This document shows positions 22,613 through 29,226 of a stretch of 30,937 nt of DNA, piece by piece; position 1 is the first letter of the stretch, and every line of letters begins with the position of its first letter. The stretch is taken from NCBI GenBank assembly GCA_964549065.1, contig CAZJUC010000011.1, positions 1-30,937 on the forward strand. Direction: 5' to 3'. Both the position numbers and the translations under genes were made by a program. The notes beneath the pieces are model-generated. The model was given only the letters and a program-made list of their open reading frames with translations. It ran no database searches and was not told the DNA's origin. The stretch comes from Sva-07 sp964549065 (GTDB lineage: Bacteria > Actinomycetota > Acidimicrobiia > Acidimicrobiales > Ilumatobacteraceae).

Positions 22613-23370
22613 CATGCACCTCCGATGGCGGACAACGGCAGCCAATCGAGCGGTGTGCCGGTCCGGATGTCGCCCATCTCGGCGAGCAGCAACCCGATGT
22701 CGCGGCCCACCTGGTCGGCCAGTTCGAGTTCGGTGAGGGGCCCGCGCCGGCGACGGGGCGAACGCGAGGGCTCGCCGATCTCGAGGCGGGCGGCCCGGCC
22801 GATGGGACTCGACGCCGTCGCGGCGGGAAAGACCTTGACGCCGGCCGCGACTGCGGCCCCGACCAGTGCATGATCCACCCGGCCGACCATGCGGAGTCGT
22901 TGGTCGTGCTCGGCGCCCATGATCACCAGCTCGCCGGCAGCGAGCGCGCCGGCGACCTCGTCGGGATGGTCGAGCAGACCACCGATGCGGCGGACGAAGG
23001 CCCCGACGGGGGCGGTGTCGGGTCGCCCCACGAAGCGGACCGGTCGATCGACCGCTTCGCTCAGTGCGAACGCGGAGAAGACCGGCGCGAGTGCCAGCGC
23101 CCGGGCGTTCACGACGATCAGGGCACCTTTGCGGCGTGCCAGGCGCTGATCACCACCGACGGTGACGTCCCAGCGCATCCGAGCCGCGGTGATCATCGCC
23201 CGGACCAGTGCCGGGTCGCGACCCCAGTCGTCGACCACGCCCGACTGCTCGTCCGTGAGGCGGGTGACCGATGCGTTGAGGTCGGCAGCCGCACGTGACA
23301 CGACCGCGCCCGCCCGCGTCGCGGTGTCACGCACCGGGAAGTTCACGACTCGTCCGAGGGTCGAGGTCAT
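22612..23370 (-). CDS. PlsC-like acyltransferase homologue without the HX4D motif
   Basis: The 252-residue product looks like the lysophosphatidate-acyltransferase (PlsC) family by layout: GGDQRLARRKGALIVVN entering the active-site strand, FALSEAVDRPVRFVGR, VGAFVRRIGGLL and VAGALAAGELVIMG, then VKVFPAATASS. The catalytic motif N-H-x4-D is replaced by N88-A89-x4-L94, so both His and Asp are gone and ordinary acyl transfer should not work. It may be a binding or scaffold protein. It overlaps the SDR-like gene upstream by one base (TGATG) and the hydrolase downstream. A similar SDR-then-PlsC-like pair exists in mycobacteria (Rv0501-Rv0502, from memory). The family call is moderate; loss of the motif is read directly. 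Confidence 0.6.
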   Translation of the reverse strand: MTSTLGRVVNFPVRDTATRAGAVVSRAAADLNASVTRLTDEQSGVVDDWGRDPALVRAMITAARMRWDVTVGGDQRLARRKGALIVVNARALALAPVFSAFALSEAVDRPVRFVGRPDTAPVGAFVRRIGGLLDHPDEVAGALAAGELVIMGAEHDQRLRMVGRVDHALVGAAVAAGVKVFPAATASSPIGRAARLEIGEPSRSPRRRRGPLTELELADQVGRDIGLLLAEMGDIRTGTPLDWLPLSAIGGA

Positions 23371-24341
23371 CAGGCCACCTGTACTCGCGCTGGTTGATGG
23401 ATGATGCTCGGCCAGTGGTAGAGCCGGTCGATCACGTCGACCGTGCCATGCTGGGGTGTGAAGCCGAGCAGCTCGTGCATCCGCCCGTTGTCGGCCAGGC
23501 GCCCTCGGTGCAGGGCCTCGGACACGTGATCGGGGATGGGTGCGCCCAGCAGGAAACTGAGCGCTCGTGCGACTCGCCATTCGGGCCCGATCAGCGGGAT
23601 GGGGACACGTCGGCCGCGCCGGGCTGCTTGCAGCGCGGTGATCGCGCCGGGGGCGACGACGTTGACGGGCTCGGCGAGTCCGGTCCTGGCAGCTGCCACG
23701 ACTGCTCGTGCGGCATCGTTGTCCTCGATCACGGCGAACGGTGGATCGGCCAATGCGCTGAACGGCACGCCGGGCTGACGGAGTAGTCGACCGAGCGGGG
23801 ACGGCACGTGGGGACCGAGCACCGGCGCCAGCCGGACCGCGCCGACGGTGACGCCGACACGTGCGCCCACTCTGGCAGCGGTGTGCTCGATCGCTGCGAC
23901 GGTGTGCCCCCAGTCGCTGGTGGGGGCAACAGGAGCCGACTCGCTCGGTCGAGTGAGAGCGCCCCGGGACCGGCCGTAGATCTCGATGCCGCTGCGCACC
24001 ACGACGTGTTCGAGCGCCGAGCACTCGGCGGCGGCACCGAGGATCGAGGTGGCGGCCTGGTCGGTGAGTGTTGCCGCTGCGTGCGGTGCTGCACGGGCGT
24101 CGGGTTCCCAGACACCGACGTGGACGAGCACGTGCGGATTGAACTTGGCGACGGTCTCGACGATTCGGTCGTGCTCGTCGGGGTGAATTCGGTGGAAGAC
24201 CGTACGCTGGAGCCGGTGTCTCGGAGGATCGGCGTCGATACCCGACAGTTCTCCGACCCACGCCTCTGCCTCGAGGAGGCCGGCGATCGTGGTGCCCAGC
24301 TCACCGCCGACTCCACTGACGAAGACCCGTTTCCCAGCCAC
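23370..24341 (-). CDS. NAD-dependent epimerase/dehydratase-like SDR protein, atypical active site
   Basis: An extended-SDR fold protein of 323 residues and first gene of the operon. The nucleotide motif G10-x2-G13-x2-G16 is intact (VSGVGGELG) and the active-site Ser is in VVRSGIEIYG (Ser117). The expected Tyr-x3-Lys is replaced by Trp144-x3-Val148 in APTSDWGHTVAAIE, so classical hydride chemistry is doubtful. A later IEDNDAARAVVAA helix and a C-terminal cap (to about residue 300) are as in nucleotide-sugar epimerases. GTG at 24341 is chosen because TAGCGT lies seven bases upstream and it starts just before the first beta strand; the longer frame to 24542 adds low-complexity residues. It could be a regulatory or lipid-binding SDR of the GalE2 type. 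Confidence 0.8.
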   Translation of the reverse strand: MAGKRVFVSGVGGELGTTIAGLLEAEAWVGELSGIDADPPRHRLQRTVFHRIHPDEHDRIVETVAKFNPHVLVHVGVWEPDARAAPHAAATLTDQAATSILGAAAECSALEHVVVRSGIEIYGRSRGALTRPSESAPVAPTSDWGHTVAAIEHTAARVGARVGVTVGAVRLAPVLGPHVPSPLGRLLRQPGVPFSALADPPFAVIEDNDAARAVVAAARTGLAEPVNVVAPGAITALQAARRGRRVPIPLIGPEWRVARALSFLLGAPIPDHVSEALHRGRLADNGRMHELLGFTPQHGTVDVIDRLYHWPSIIHQPARVQVA

Positions 24342-24348
24342 ACCGTGA

Positions 24349-24354
24349 ACGCTA
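24349..24354 (-). promoter_or_regulatory. -10 box TAGCGT of the SDR/PlsC-like/hydrolase/oxidoreductase operon
   Basis: TAGCGT on the minus strand, seven bases before GTG at 24341. It is the only promoter seen for the four overlapping or closely spaced genes. Confidence 0.55.
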
Positions 24355-24540
24355 GTACCACCCGCCGTCCGATGATTGGTCCGGCCGTCGCGCTCGTGCC
24401 GGTGGTTCGGCCCGGGATCGTGTCCGTCGGTATCCCGGTCGACCCGGTCCCGCTGCTCCCGATCGCAGCCGTCATCGTCTCCTGAGCTGCCGATGAGACG
24501 ATCAGTCAAGTCCACGCCCCGATCCGCCGATGAACATCTC

Positions 24541-25182
24541 ATGTCACCCGAACGCGGATCCCGGTCGAGTCGCCGCCGGTTCCTCGGCGCGATGGTCGGC
24601 GCCGCCTGTGCGTGCCGACTCGCCGCGAACGCGTCTCCACTCGCACACGCTGAGGGGTCGATAGCCCGACTCGACGAGCCGGGGAGCGCCTTGGAGGCCG
24701 CGGAACGGCTGTCGCTGCGACCGCCGCCGGTGCCGGAGGGAAAGCTGATGTTCCCGGTCGAGGTCGATTCGAGCTGTTACGTCCTCGACAACTTCGGCGA
24801 CGCCCGCGGCCGTTTTCGCCTGCACGAAGGCGTCGACATCATGGGCTCGGCCGGCAAACCCGTCCTCGCGGTCGCCTCCGGTGTACTCACCAAGCGGTAC
24901 ACCAACACCGGGACCGCCGGCTGGGGATGGACGTTGTACGACGAGTCGACCGACACCACCTATCGGTACTTCCATCTCGAAGAAGACGCCGTCGGCCTCG
25001 TCGAGGACAGCTCGGTCGAACTCGGCCAGACCCTCGGGTACGTCGGCAAGAGCGGCACATTCGGTGTCGACAACTTTCACCTGCACTTCGAGGTGCGGCC
25101 CGGCAACGCACCGGTCGACCCGCTGCCACGGCTCGTGGTCGACCGCGACGTCTGCGGAGTCTCCCGACCGTATCGGGCCTGA
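24541..25182 (+). CDS. Tat-exported M23 (LytM-type) peptidase
   Basis: A secreted zinc endopeptidase-fold protein of 213 residues, probably acting on peptidoglycan cross-bridges. The N-terminus is a twin-arginine signal (SSRRRFLGAMVGAACACRL) with a likely cleavage after AHA (about residue 37). The M23 zinc ligands are His and Asp in RLHEGVDIMG (H-x3-D, about residues 96-100) and the second His of NFHLHFEVRPG (about 180). GKPVLAVASGVL, typical of LytM domains, is between. ATG at 24541 gives a normal signal length; the in-frame ATG at 24493 would add 16 residues before it. It is divergent from the SDR operon and convergent with the phosphatase-like gene. Confidence 0.9.
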   Translation: MSPERGSRSSRRRFLGAMVGAACACRLAANASPLAHAEGSIARLDEPGSALEAAERLSLRPPPVPEGKLMFPVEVDSSCYVLDNFGDARGRFRLHEGVDIMGSAGKPVLAVASGVLTKRYTNTGTAGWGWTLYDESTDTTYRYFHLEEDAVGLVEDSSVELGQTLGYVGKSGTFGVDNFHLHFEVRPGNAPVDPLPRLVVDRDVCGVSRPYRA

Positions 25183-25199
25183 CACCGCCCCTGCGGGGG

Positions 25200-25706
25200 T
25201 CAGCGCAAGGTGTGGGCGCGCAAGATGATCTCGCGGGCGAACGGGTCGAGCTGGCGCCCGGCCAGTCGTTCGGTCACCTGGATCGCCTTTGTGGGCTCTT
25301 CGACGAGGCCTGCCCACCGGATGTAGCCGCCCATGATGCCGATGATGCGATCGCCGACCTCGTCACCGTGTACGAGCACCTTGGTGCCGTGTCTGAGCAG
25401 TTCACGGATCTCGGTGTACAGCGCAGTGAGGTACTGGTCGGTGTGCTCGGTGTTGAAGGGCCGATGACGATACGGCAGCTGCAGTTCGTCGTAGTTGTGC
25501 AGGTTGTGCGGCGCCACGATGATCGAGATCACGCTGCCGAAACCGTTCTCACGGAGCCAGATGATCTCTTCCTGGCGTCGGACCCGGCGGTGGCTGTCGC
25601 CGACCCCGCCGGGGCGTTCGCAGATCGCCAGCTTGTCCTTGAGGATCCACGTGAAGTTGCGGGGTGTGATGCCCAGTGCCCACTTCCCACGGAGACGAGG
25701 AGGCAT
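25200..25706 (-). CDS. Protein-tyrosine-phosphatase-fold protein lacking the catalytic cysteine
   Basis: The 168-residue product has the shape of a dual-specificity phosphatase: LAICERPGG, RQEEIIWLRENGFGSVISIIV, HNLHNYDELQLPYRHRPF, then the signature loop TKVLVHGDEVGDRIIGIMGGYIRWAG. In active enzymes that loop reads H-C-x5-R. Here His113 and Arg120 are kept but Cys114 is Gly, so it cannot form the cysteinyl-phosphate; it may bind phosphorylated ligands instead. ATG at 25706 is chosen since MPPRLRGKWALGI looks like the true N-terminus, and the frame further up runs into tilS. It lies 50 bases after tilS on the same strand and is probably in the same operon. Activity is inferred absent, not tested. 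Confidence 0.7.
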   Translation of the reverse strand: MPPRLRGKWALGITPRNFTWILKDKLAICERPGGVGDSHRRVRRQEEIIWLRENGFGSVISIIVAPHNLHNYDELQLPYRHRPFNTEHTDQYLTALYTEIRELLRHGTKVLVHGDEVGDRIIGIMGGYIRWAGLVEEPTKAIQVTERLAGRQLDPFAREIILRAHTLR

Positions 25707-25755
25707 CAGTGGGTGGTTTCTGAGTGGGCTCGGCTCGACGTCACGGCTGGCCAGG

Positions 25756-26634
25756 CTACCGGTTGCGCGACGGCGTCGGAACCACGAGGAGGCGACCGTT
25801 CCGGCGCTCGACCCGGCGGCCCCCCGCCAGCTCGCAGGCGGCCGTGCGGCCGTCGGCGACCGCGAGGACACGTTGCACCGAATCGACGTCAGGTGGGTAA
25901 CCACCGTGCGTGAGCCACTGACGGATGGCCCGGGCAGCGAGCACGCTGGGGGCGGCGGTGAGTCCTTCGGCGTCGGTGGGGTCGATGGCAGCGGCGAGTT
26001 CCTCCAGGAACTGGTCGTCGGCGCGCACCAGATCCGCAGTGCGATTGAGCAGAACCGTGACGTCTCGCTGGGCGATGTCGTCGAGCAGTGGCAGCGCTTC
26101 GTGTCGGATCCTGTTGCGGCGAAAGCGCGGGTCGTCGTTGGTGGGGTCGTCGGCCACGGGAAGGCGCAGTCGCGAACACAGCGAGCGTGTCTCGGCGCGC
26201 CGCAACGACAGGATCGGATGGCGCCATCCGGGGCCGATGGCGCCGAGGCCGGCGGCGCCGGACCCTCGTAGCAGGGCCAGCACGACGGTTTCCGCCTGGT
26301 CGTCGGCGGTGTGCCCGGTCAGCGCATCGCGGCCGAGCGCCGCCCGTCGGGCCGCCCGGGCGCGCGCCTCGAGGTTCGGGCCGTCATCGAGGTCGATCGA
26401 GATCGATCGGAACTCGATGTCGAGTTGGGCGGCGGTCGATCGTGCGATCTCGGCGTCGACGTCGGCTGAGGCTCGCAGCCCGTGGTGGACGTGGACGGCC
26501 GAGACGCGACAGCCGGCTTCGACGGCGAGTACGACTAGGGCGGTCGAGTCCGCACCGCCGGAGAACGCGCACGTCACGACGGTTCCGGCCGGCGGGAACG
26601 TGCACCGGCCGAGGAGTTCGGCGGTGTCGATCAG
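25756..26634 (-). CDS. tilS: tRNA(Ile)-lysidine synthase
   Basis: Changes the wobble cytidine of tRNA(Ile2) to lysidine, an essential step letting it read AUA. The N-type ATP-pyrophosphatase P-loop is AFSGGADST, followed by VHVHHGLR, the GHTADDQAETVVLALLRGSGAAGLGAI helix and the TilS signature DDPTNDDPRFRRNRIRHEALPLL. A short C-terminal part (to about 292 residues) holds AIRQWLTHGG. The first usual start is GTG at 26577, only six codons before the P-loop. The frame upstream stays protein-like (AELLGRCTFPPAGTVV), with no ATG, GTG or TTG up to a stop; a CTG at 26634 with GAAGG nine bases before it would supply the missing helix, so I place the start there tentatively. It follows the 52-residue gene by 25 bases. 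Confidence 0.9.
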   Translation of the reverse strand: MIDTAELLGRCTFPPAGTVVTCAFSGGADSTALVVLAVEAGCRVSAVHVHHGLRASADVDAEIARSTAAQLDIEFRSISIDLDDGPNLEARARAARRAALGRDALTGHTADDQAETVVLALLRGSGAAGLGAIGPGWRHPILSLRRAETRSLCSRLRLPVADDPTNDDPRFRRNRIRHEALPLLDDIAQRDVTVLLNRTADLVRADDQFLEELAAAIDPTDAEGLTAAPSVLAARAIRQWLTHGGYPPDVDSVQRVLAVADGRTAACELAGGRRVERRNGRLLVVPTPSRNR

Positions 26635-26659
26635 CGGTGGCGGCCTTCGTCGACGACCG

Positions 26660-26818
26660 TTACAGGTCGGTGTGCTGCGACGAGCGCTGGCCGCGTCCCG
26701 GATGCTGCTGAGCGGTGACCGACTTCAGATAGGCGCCGACGAGCGCCACGACCGTCACGACGGCGAGGAGCACGAGCGCGACGCCGATCCACCAGTGCCA
26801 GATGTTGGCTGCGAGCAT
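26660..26818 (-). CDS. 52-residue single-pass membrane protein
   Basis: A short frame encoding one hydrophobic helix (about residues 5-32, with Trp-rich start NIWHWWIGV and then Leu/Val/Ala) and a polar, Gln/His/Arg-rich cytoplasmic tail (about 33-52). It is supported by a TAGCCT box exactly seven bases before its ATG and by its place just upstream of tilS in the same direction. No family recognised. It could be a small membrane subunit or a regulator. Confidence 0.65.
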   Translation of the reverse strand: MLAANIWHWWIGVALVLLAVVTVVALVGAYLKSVTAQQHPGRGQRSSQHTDL

Positions 26819-26825
26819 GGTCGTG

Positions 26826-26831
26826 AGGCTA
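26826..26831 (-). promoter_or_regulatory. -10 box TAGCCT of the small membrane protein/tilS unit
   Basis: TAGCCT on the minus strand, seven bases before the ATG at 26818. It probably also drives tilS and the phosphatase-like gene. Confidence 0.55.
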
Positions 26832-26878
26832 ACCCGTGACGACGGGATCAGGCGAAATGGTGACTGCTGGAACTCGGC

Positions 26879-27184
26879 TCAACCGATGGTGCCGTCGCCG
26901 TCGAAGTCGGTGCCGAAGCACTGTTCGATCTTGCCGAGCAGGCCGGCCGGCATCTCGTCGTTGTTGCACTTCTGGGCGACCACGATCTTCAGTTCGGCAT
27001 GGAAGTCGAAGGCTCCCAGGCAGTCCATGCAGCCCTCGAGGTGGTGACGGATCGCGGCCTGCTGGTGCCCGGAGAGTTCGCCGTCGAGGAAGACGTCGAG
27101 CTCGCGCAGGGTCTCCGCGCAGTCGGAAGCCGCCGGCTCGTCGGTTGTCGTGGATTCTTCGCTCATCTGTCGCTCATCTCTCAC
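26879..27184 (-). CDS. RsrA-like zinc anti-sigma factor with EF-hand-like tail
   Basis: A ZAS-family anti-sigma factor that should hold the adjacent ECF sigma until oxidation breaks its zinc-thiol site. With the GTG at 27184 it has 101 residues. Ligands match the RsrA plan: an early Cys22 (SDCAETLRELDVFLDGEL), then His48-x3-Cys52-x2-Cys55 (HHLEGCMDC) and a later Cys73. The GTG overlaps the sigma stop (GTGA), giving coupled synthesis; ATG at 27166 is an alternative that keeps all ligands. The C-terminus is unusual: after Cys89 it ends in DFDGDGTIG, the D-x-D-x-D-G core of a calcium-binding EF-hand/dockerin loop cut off at the stop. Confidence 0.85.
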   Translation of the reverse strand: MRDERQMSEESTTTDEPAASDCAETLRELDVFLDGELSGHQQAAIRHHLEGCMDCLGAFDFHAELKIVVAQKCNNDEMPAGLLGKIEQCFGTDFDGDGTIG

Positions 27185-27762
27185 TCGCCCTCGGCGGTCT
27201 GCGCCGAGACCAGTCCACGTTGCAGTGCGAAGTCGTGCAACGCCTTCTGCATCGCTTTTCTTCCCCGGTGCAGGCGTGACATCACGGTGCCGATGGGGAT
27301 GTCGAGCATCTCGGCGATCTCCTTGTAGGAGAACCCCTCGACGTCGGCGAGGATCACCGGCAGGCGGAAGTTGTCGGGAAGCTCTTCGAGGGCCCGCTTC
27401 ACCTCGTCGTCGGGGAGCAGCTCCATCAGCGACTCCTCGGCGGACCGTCCGACGCCGGCGTCTTGCAGGGCGCCCAGGTTCTTGTACAGATAGAGGTCTT
27501 CGAACTCACCGAGTTCGGTCTCGTCGGGCCGGCGCTGTTTGGCCCGGTAGGTGTTGATGTAGGTGTTCGTCATGATCCGGAACAGCCACGCCCGGAGATT
27601 CGTGCCCTCGGTGAAGGTGTGATAGCTCCGGTAGGCCTTGAGGTAGGTCTCCTGGACCAGGTCCTCGGCGTCGCTGCGGTTGCGGGTCATCCGCATGGCT
27701 CCGGAGTAGAGCTGCGGCGCGTACTGCATTGCCTCGTCGGCGAACGTTGCCTGGTCGGCCAT
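27181..27762 (-). CDS. sigR: SigR/SigH-like ECF RNA polymerase sigma factor
   Basis: An ECF sigma factor of 193 residues. Region 2 holds YSGAMRMTRNRSDAEDLVQETYLKAYRSYHTF and NLRAWLFRIMTNTYINTYRAKQRRP (about residues 18-80), and region 4 holds LPDNFRLPVILADVEGFSYKEIAEMLDIPIGTVMSRLHRGRKAMQ (about 127-172). Wording and the next-door RsrA-like gene point to the thiol-stress SigR/SigH group, which in Streptomyces drives thioredoxin and mycothiol genes from GGAAT-N18/19-GTT promoters. ATG at 27762 has a TACAGT box seven bases upstream. I could not find a convincing SigR-type promoter in front of it or of mshA, so regulation within this window is not shown. Confidence 0.92.
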   Translation of the reverse strand: MADQATFADEAMQYAPQLYSGAMRMTRNRSDAEDLVQETYLKAYRSYHTFTEGTNLRAWLFRIMTNTYINTYRAKQRRPDETELGEFEDLYLYKNLGALQDAGVGRSAEESLMELLPDDEVKRALEELPDNFRLPVILADVEGFSYKEIAEMLDIPIGTVMSRLHRGRKAMQKALHDFALQRGLVSAQTAEGE

Positions 27763-27769
27763 GGGTGCG

Positions 27770-27775
27770 ACTGTA
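27770..27775 (-). promoter_or_regulatory. -10 box TACAGT of the sigma factor gene
   Basis: TACAGT on the minus strand, seven bases before ATG at 27762, a housekeeping-type leaderless promoter. Confidence 0.55.
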
Positions 27776-27791
27776 CCCGTCGACCCCGGGA

Positions 27792-27809
27792 CCGAACGGA
27801 GCCGTTCGG
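27792..27809. promoter_or_regulatory. 8-bp inverted repeat between marR and the sigma gene
   Basis: CCGAACGG, two bases (AG), then CCGTTCGG, a perfect palindrome. It lies just after the marR stop and about 17 bases upstream of the sigma -10 box. It could be an operator or a terminator hairpin for marR; no T-run follows on the minus strand. Confidence 0.4.
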
Positions 27810-27816
27810 GTGTTTG

Positions 27817-28380
27817 TCAGTTCGTTTCGGGTTCGTCGGCGCCGTCGAGGCGTCCCACGACACCGTCGATCGAGGTGATCAGGCGGTCCATCAGATCCGC
27901 GAGCTGTGCCCGCTCCGAGGGGTCGAACTCGCTGAGGATGTGCATCATGGCGATCGACCGGCGCGCCGCGACAGCATCGTGGCGTCGGCGACCCTCGTCG
28001 GTGATGCGGACCAGCACCACCCGCCCGTCCTCTGGCGACGTGAAACGTTCGACGAGGCCGTCGTTCTCGAGGCGTTGCACCGCACGCGTCGCCGTGGAGG
28101 GCTCGACTCGCAGGCGCGCCGCGAGTTCCTTCATCGGGCGTTCGTCGCGGCGCGTGAGCAGGTCGAGTGCGTCCATCTGGCCCTGCTCGAGGGCCTTCTC
28201 GGTGCCGAACAGGTACGCGCGGAGCGCCGACGCTGCTGCTCCGCGCCGCAGCTCGATCCATGCCCGACCGATACGCCGAGCGTGCTCGCGGTCGATGCGG
28301 TTACGGAAGTCGACCGTGCTCGTCCCGGTGGCGGGGCTGGATGCGGTGGCTGAACTGGCTCCGGTGGCTGAGCTGGACAT
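27817..28380 (-). CDS. MarR-family transcriptional regulator
   Basis: A winged-helix regulator of about 187 residues that probably binds a small ligand or senses oxidation and represses the divergent hydrolase gene. A low-complexity Ser/Ala/Thr N-terminus (about residues 1-23) precedes the MarR fold: QMDALDLLTRRDERPMKELAARLRVEPSTATRAVQRLENDGLVERFTSPEDGRVVLVRITDEGRRRHD, with helix-turn-helix and the wing DGR. The C-terminal helices dimerise. The start may be ATG at 28380 (ten bases from the TAGCGT box) or ATG at 28386 (four bases). Its -10 box overlaps that of the divergent gene, which fits autoregulation. Confidence 0.9.
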   Translation of the reverse strand: MSSSATGASSATASSPATGTSTVDFRNRIDREHARRIGRAWIELRRGAAASALRAYLFGTEKALEQGQMDALDLLTRRDERPMKELAARLRVEPSTATRAVQRLENDGLVERFTSPEDGRVVLVRITDEGRRRHDAVAARRSIAMMHILSEFDPSERAQLADLMDRLITSIDGVVGRLDGADEPETN

Positions 28381-28389
28381 GTGCATTTG

Positions 28390-28396
28390 TACGCTA
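28390..28396. promoter_or_regulatory. Overlapping divergent -10 boxes
   Basis: The seven bases TACGCTA read TACGCT on the plus strand, eight bases before the hydrolase ATG, and TAGCGT on the minus strand before marR. RNA polymerase should be able to use only one direction at a time, and a repressor here would silence both. Confidence 0.45.
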
Positions 28397-28403
28397 ACCA
28401 CCC

Positions 28404-29153
28404 ATGGCGAGCGGCAGCGGAGCGGACGCGCAGCCGTCGCGCGAGCCGGTGATCGCCGGTGCCGACCCGTCGAATCCGACGGCGCTGGAGGCCCTACGAC
28501 CGCTGGCGTCGAGCGAGGTCGAGCTGTCGGCGTCGTCGAAGCGTCCCACCCTGGTCCACCGGGAGGTGTACACGTCGCGTGGTCTGCTCACGGTGTTCTG
28601 GCATCGGGCCGCTGGCGCAACGCTGCCGGCGGCGATCGTCGCGTGCGGTGGGGCGATGGGCGGCGTGCTCGGTCCAGGTCACGGGCTCTATCAGCGTCTC
28701 GGCGAGCGTTGGGCCGGGCTCGGTGTCGAGGTCGTGCGGATCGGCTACCGCGAGCCGAACAACCTCGACCTGTGTGCCCACGACCTGGCCTGCGGCGTCG
28801 AGATGGCTCGCGATGCCGGTGCTGAGCGGGTGGTGGTGATGGGTCACAGCTTCGGCGGTGCCGTGGCGATCCGCGCCGCCGTGATCATGCCTGCGTCGGT
28901 CGTCGGCGTGGTCACGTTCGCCACCCAGTCGGCCGGTTGCGAGGTCGCAGGCGCGCTTGCCGGCCGGCCGCTCCTGCTCTTCCACGGTGGTGCCGACGAG
29001 TTGCTGCCACCGCAAGCGAGCCATGTCGTCGCGGCGATCGCCGGACACGGCGAGGTCGTCGAACTCGCAGGTGACGGGCACCTGCTCGCCAACAGCGACG
29101 ACGCGATCGTCGAGCGCCTCGACGCCTGGCTGCCCACCGTGTTGCGCCTCTGA
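28404..29153 (+). CDS. Alpha/beta-hydrolase (dienelactone-hydrolase-like)
   Basis: A cytoplasmic alpha/beta hydrolase of 249 residues. Nucleophile elbow VVVMGHSFGGAVA (Ser about residue 152), acid in HGGADELLPP, His in GDGHLLANS. The N-terminal 45 residues are Ser/Ala-rich and probably disordered. It is transcribed away from the marR gene across a 23-base gap, so the hydrolase is the likely target of that regulator. The substrate is unknown. Confidence 0.88.
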   Translation: MASGSGADAQPSREPVIAGADPSNPTALEALRPLASSEVELSASSKRPTLVHREVYTSRGLLTVFWHRAAGATLPAAIVACGGAMGGVLGPGHGLYQRLGERWAGLGVEVVRIGYREPNNLDLCAHDLACGVEMARDAGAERVVVMGHSFGGAVAIRAAVIMPASVVGVVTFATQSAGCEVAGALAGRPLLLFHGGADELLPPQASHVVAAIAGHGEVVELAGDGHLLANSDDAIVERLDAWLPTVLRL

Positions 29154-29226
29154 TGCGCTTCTGAGCGCGGGCAGGACGCCCCGTACTGGTTTCCGCTCGG
29201 CTGGCGCCGGGTAGTGGACGGAGATC

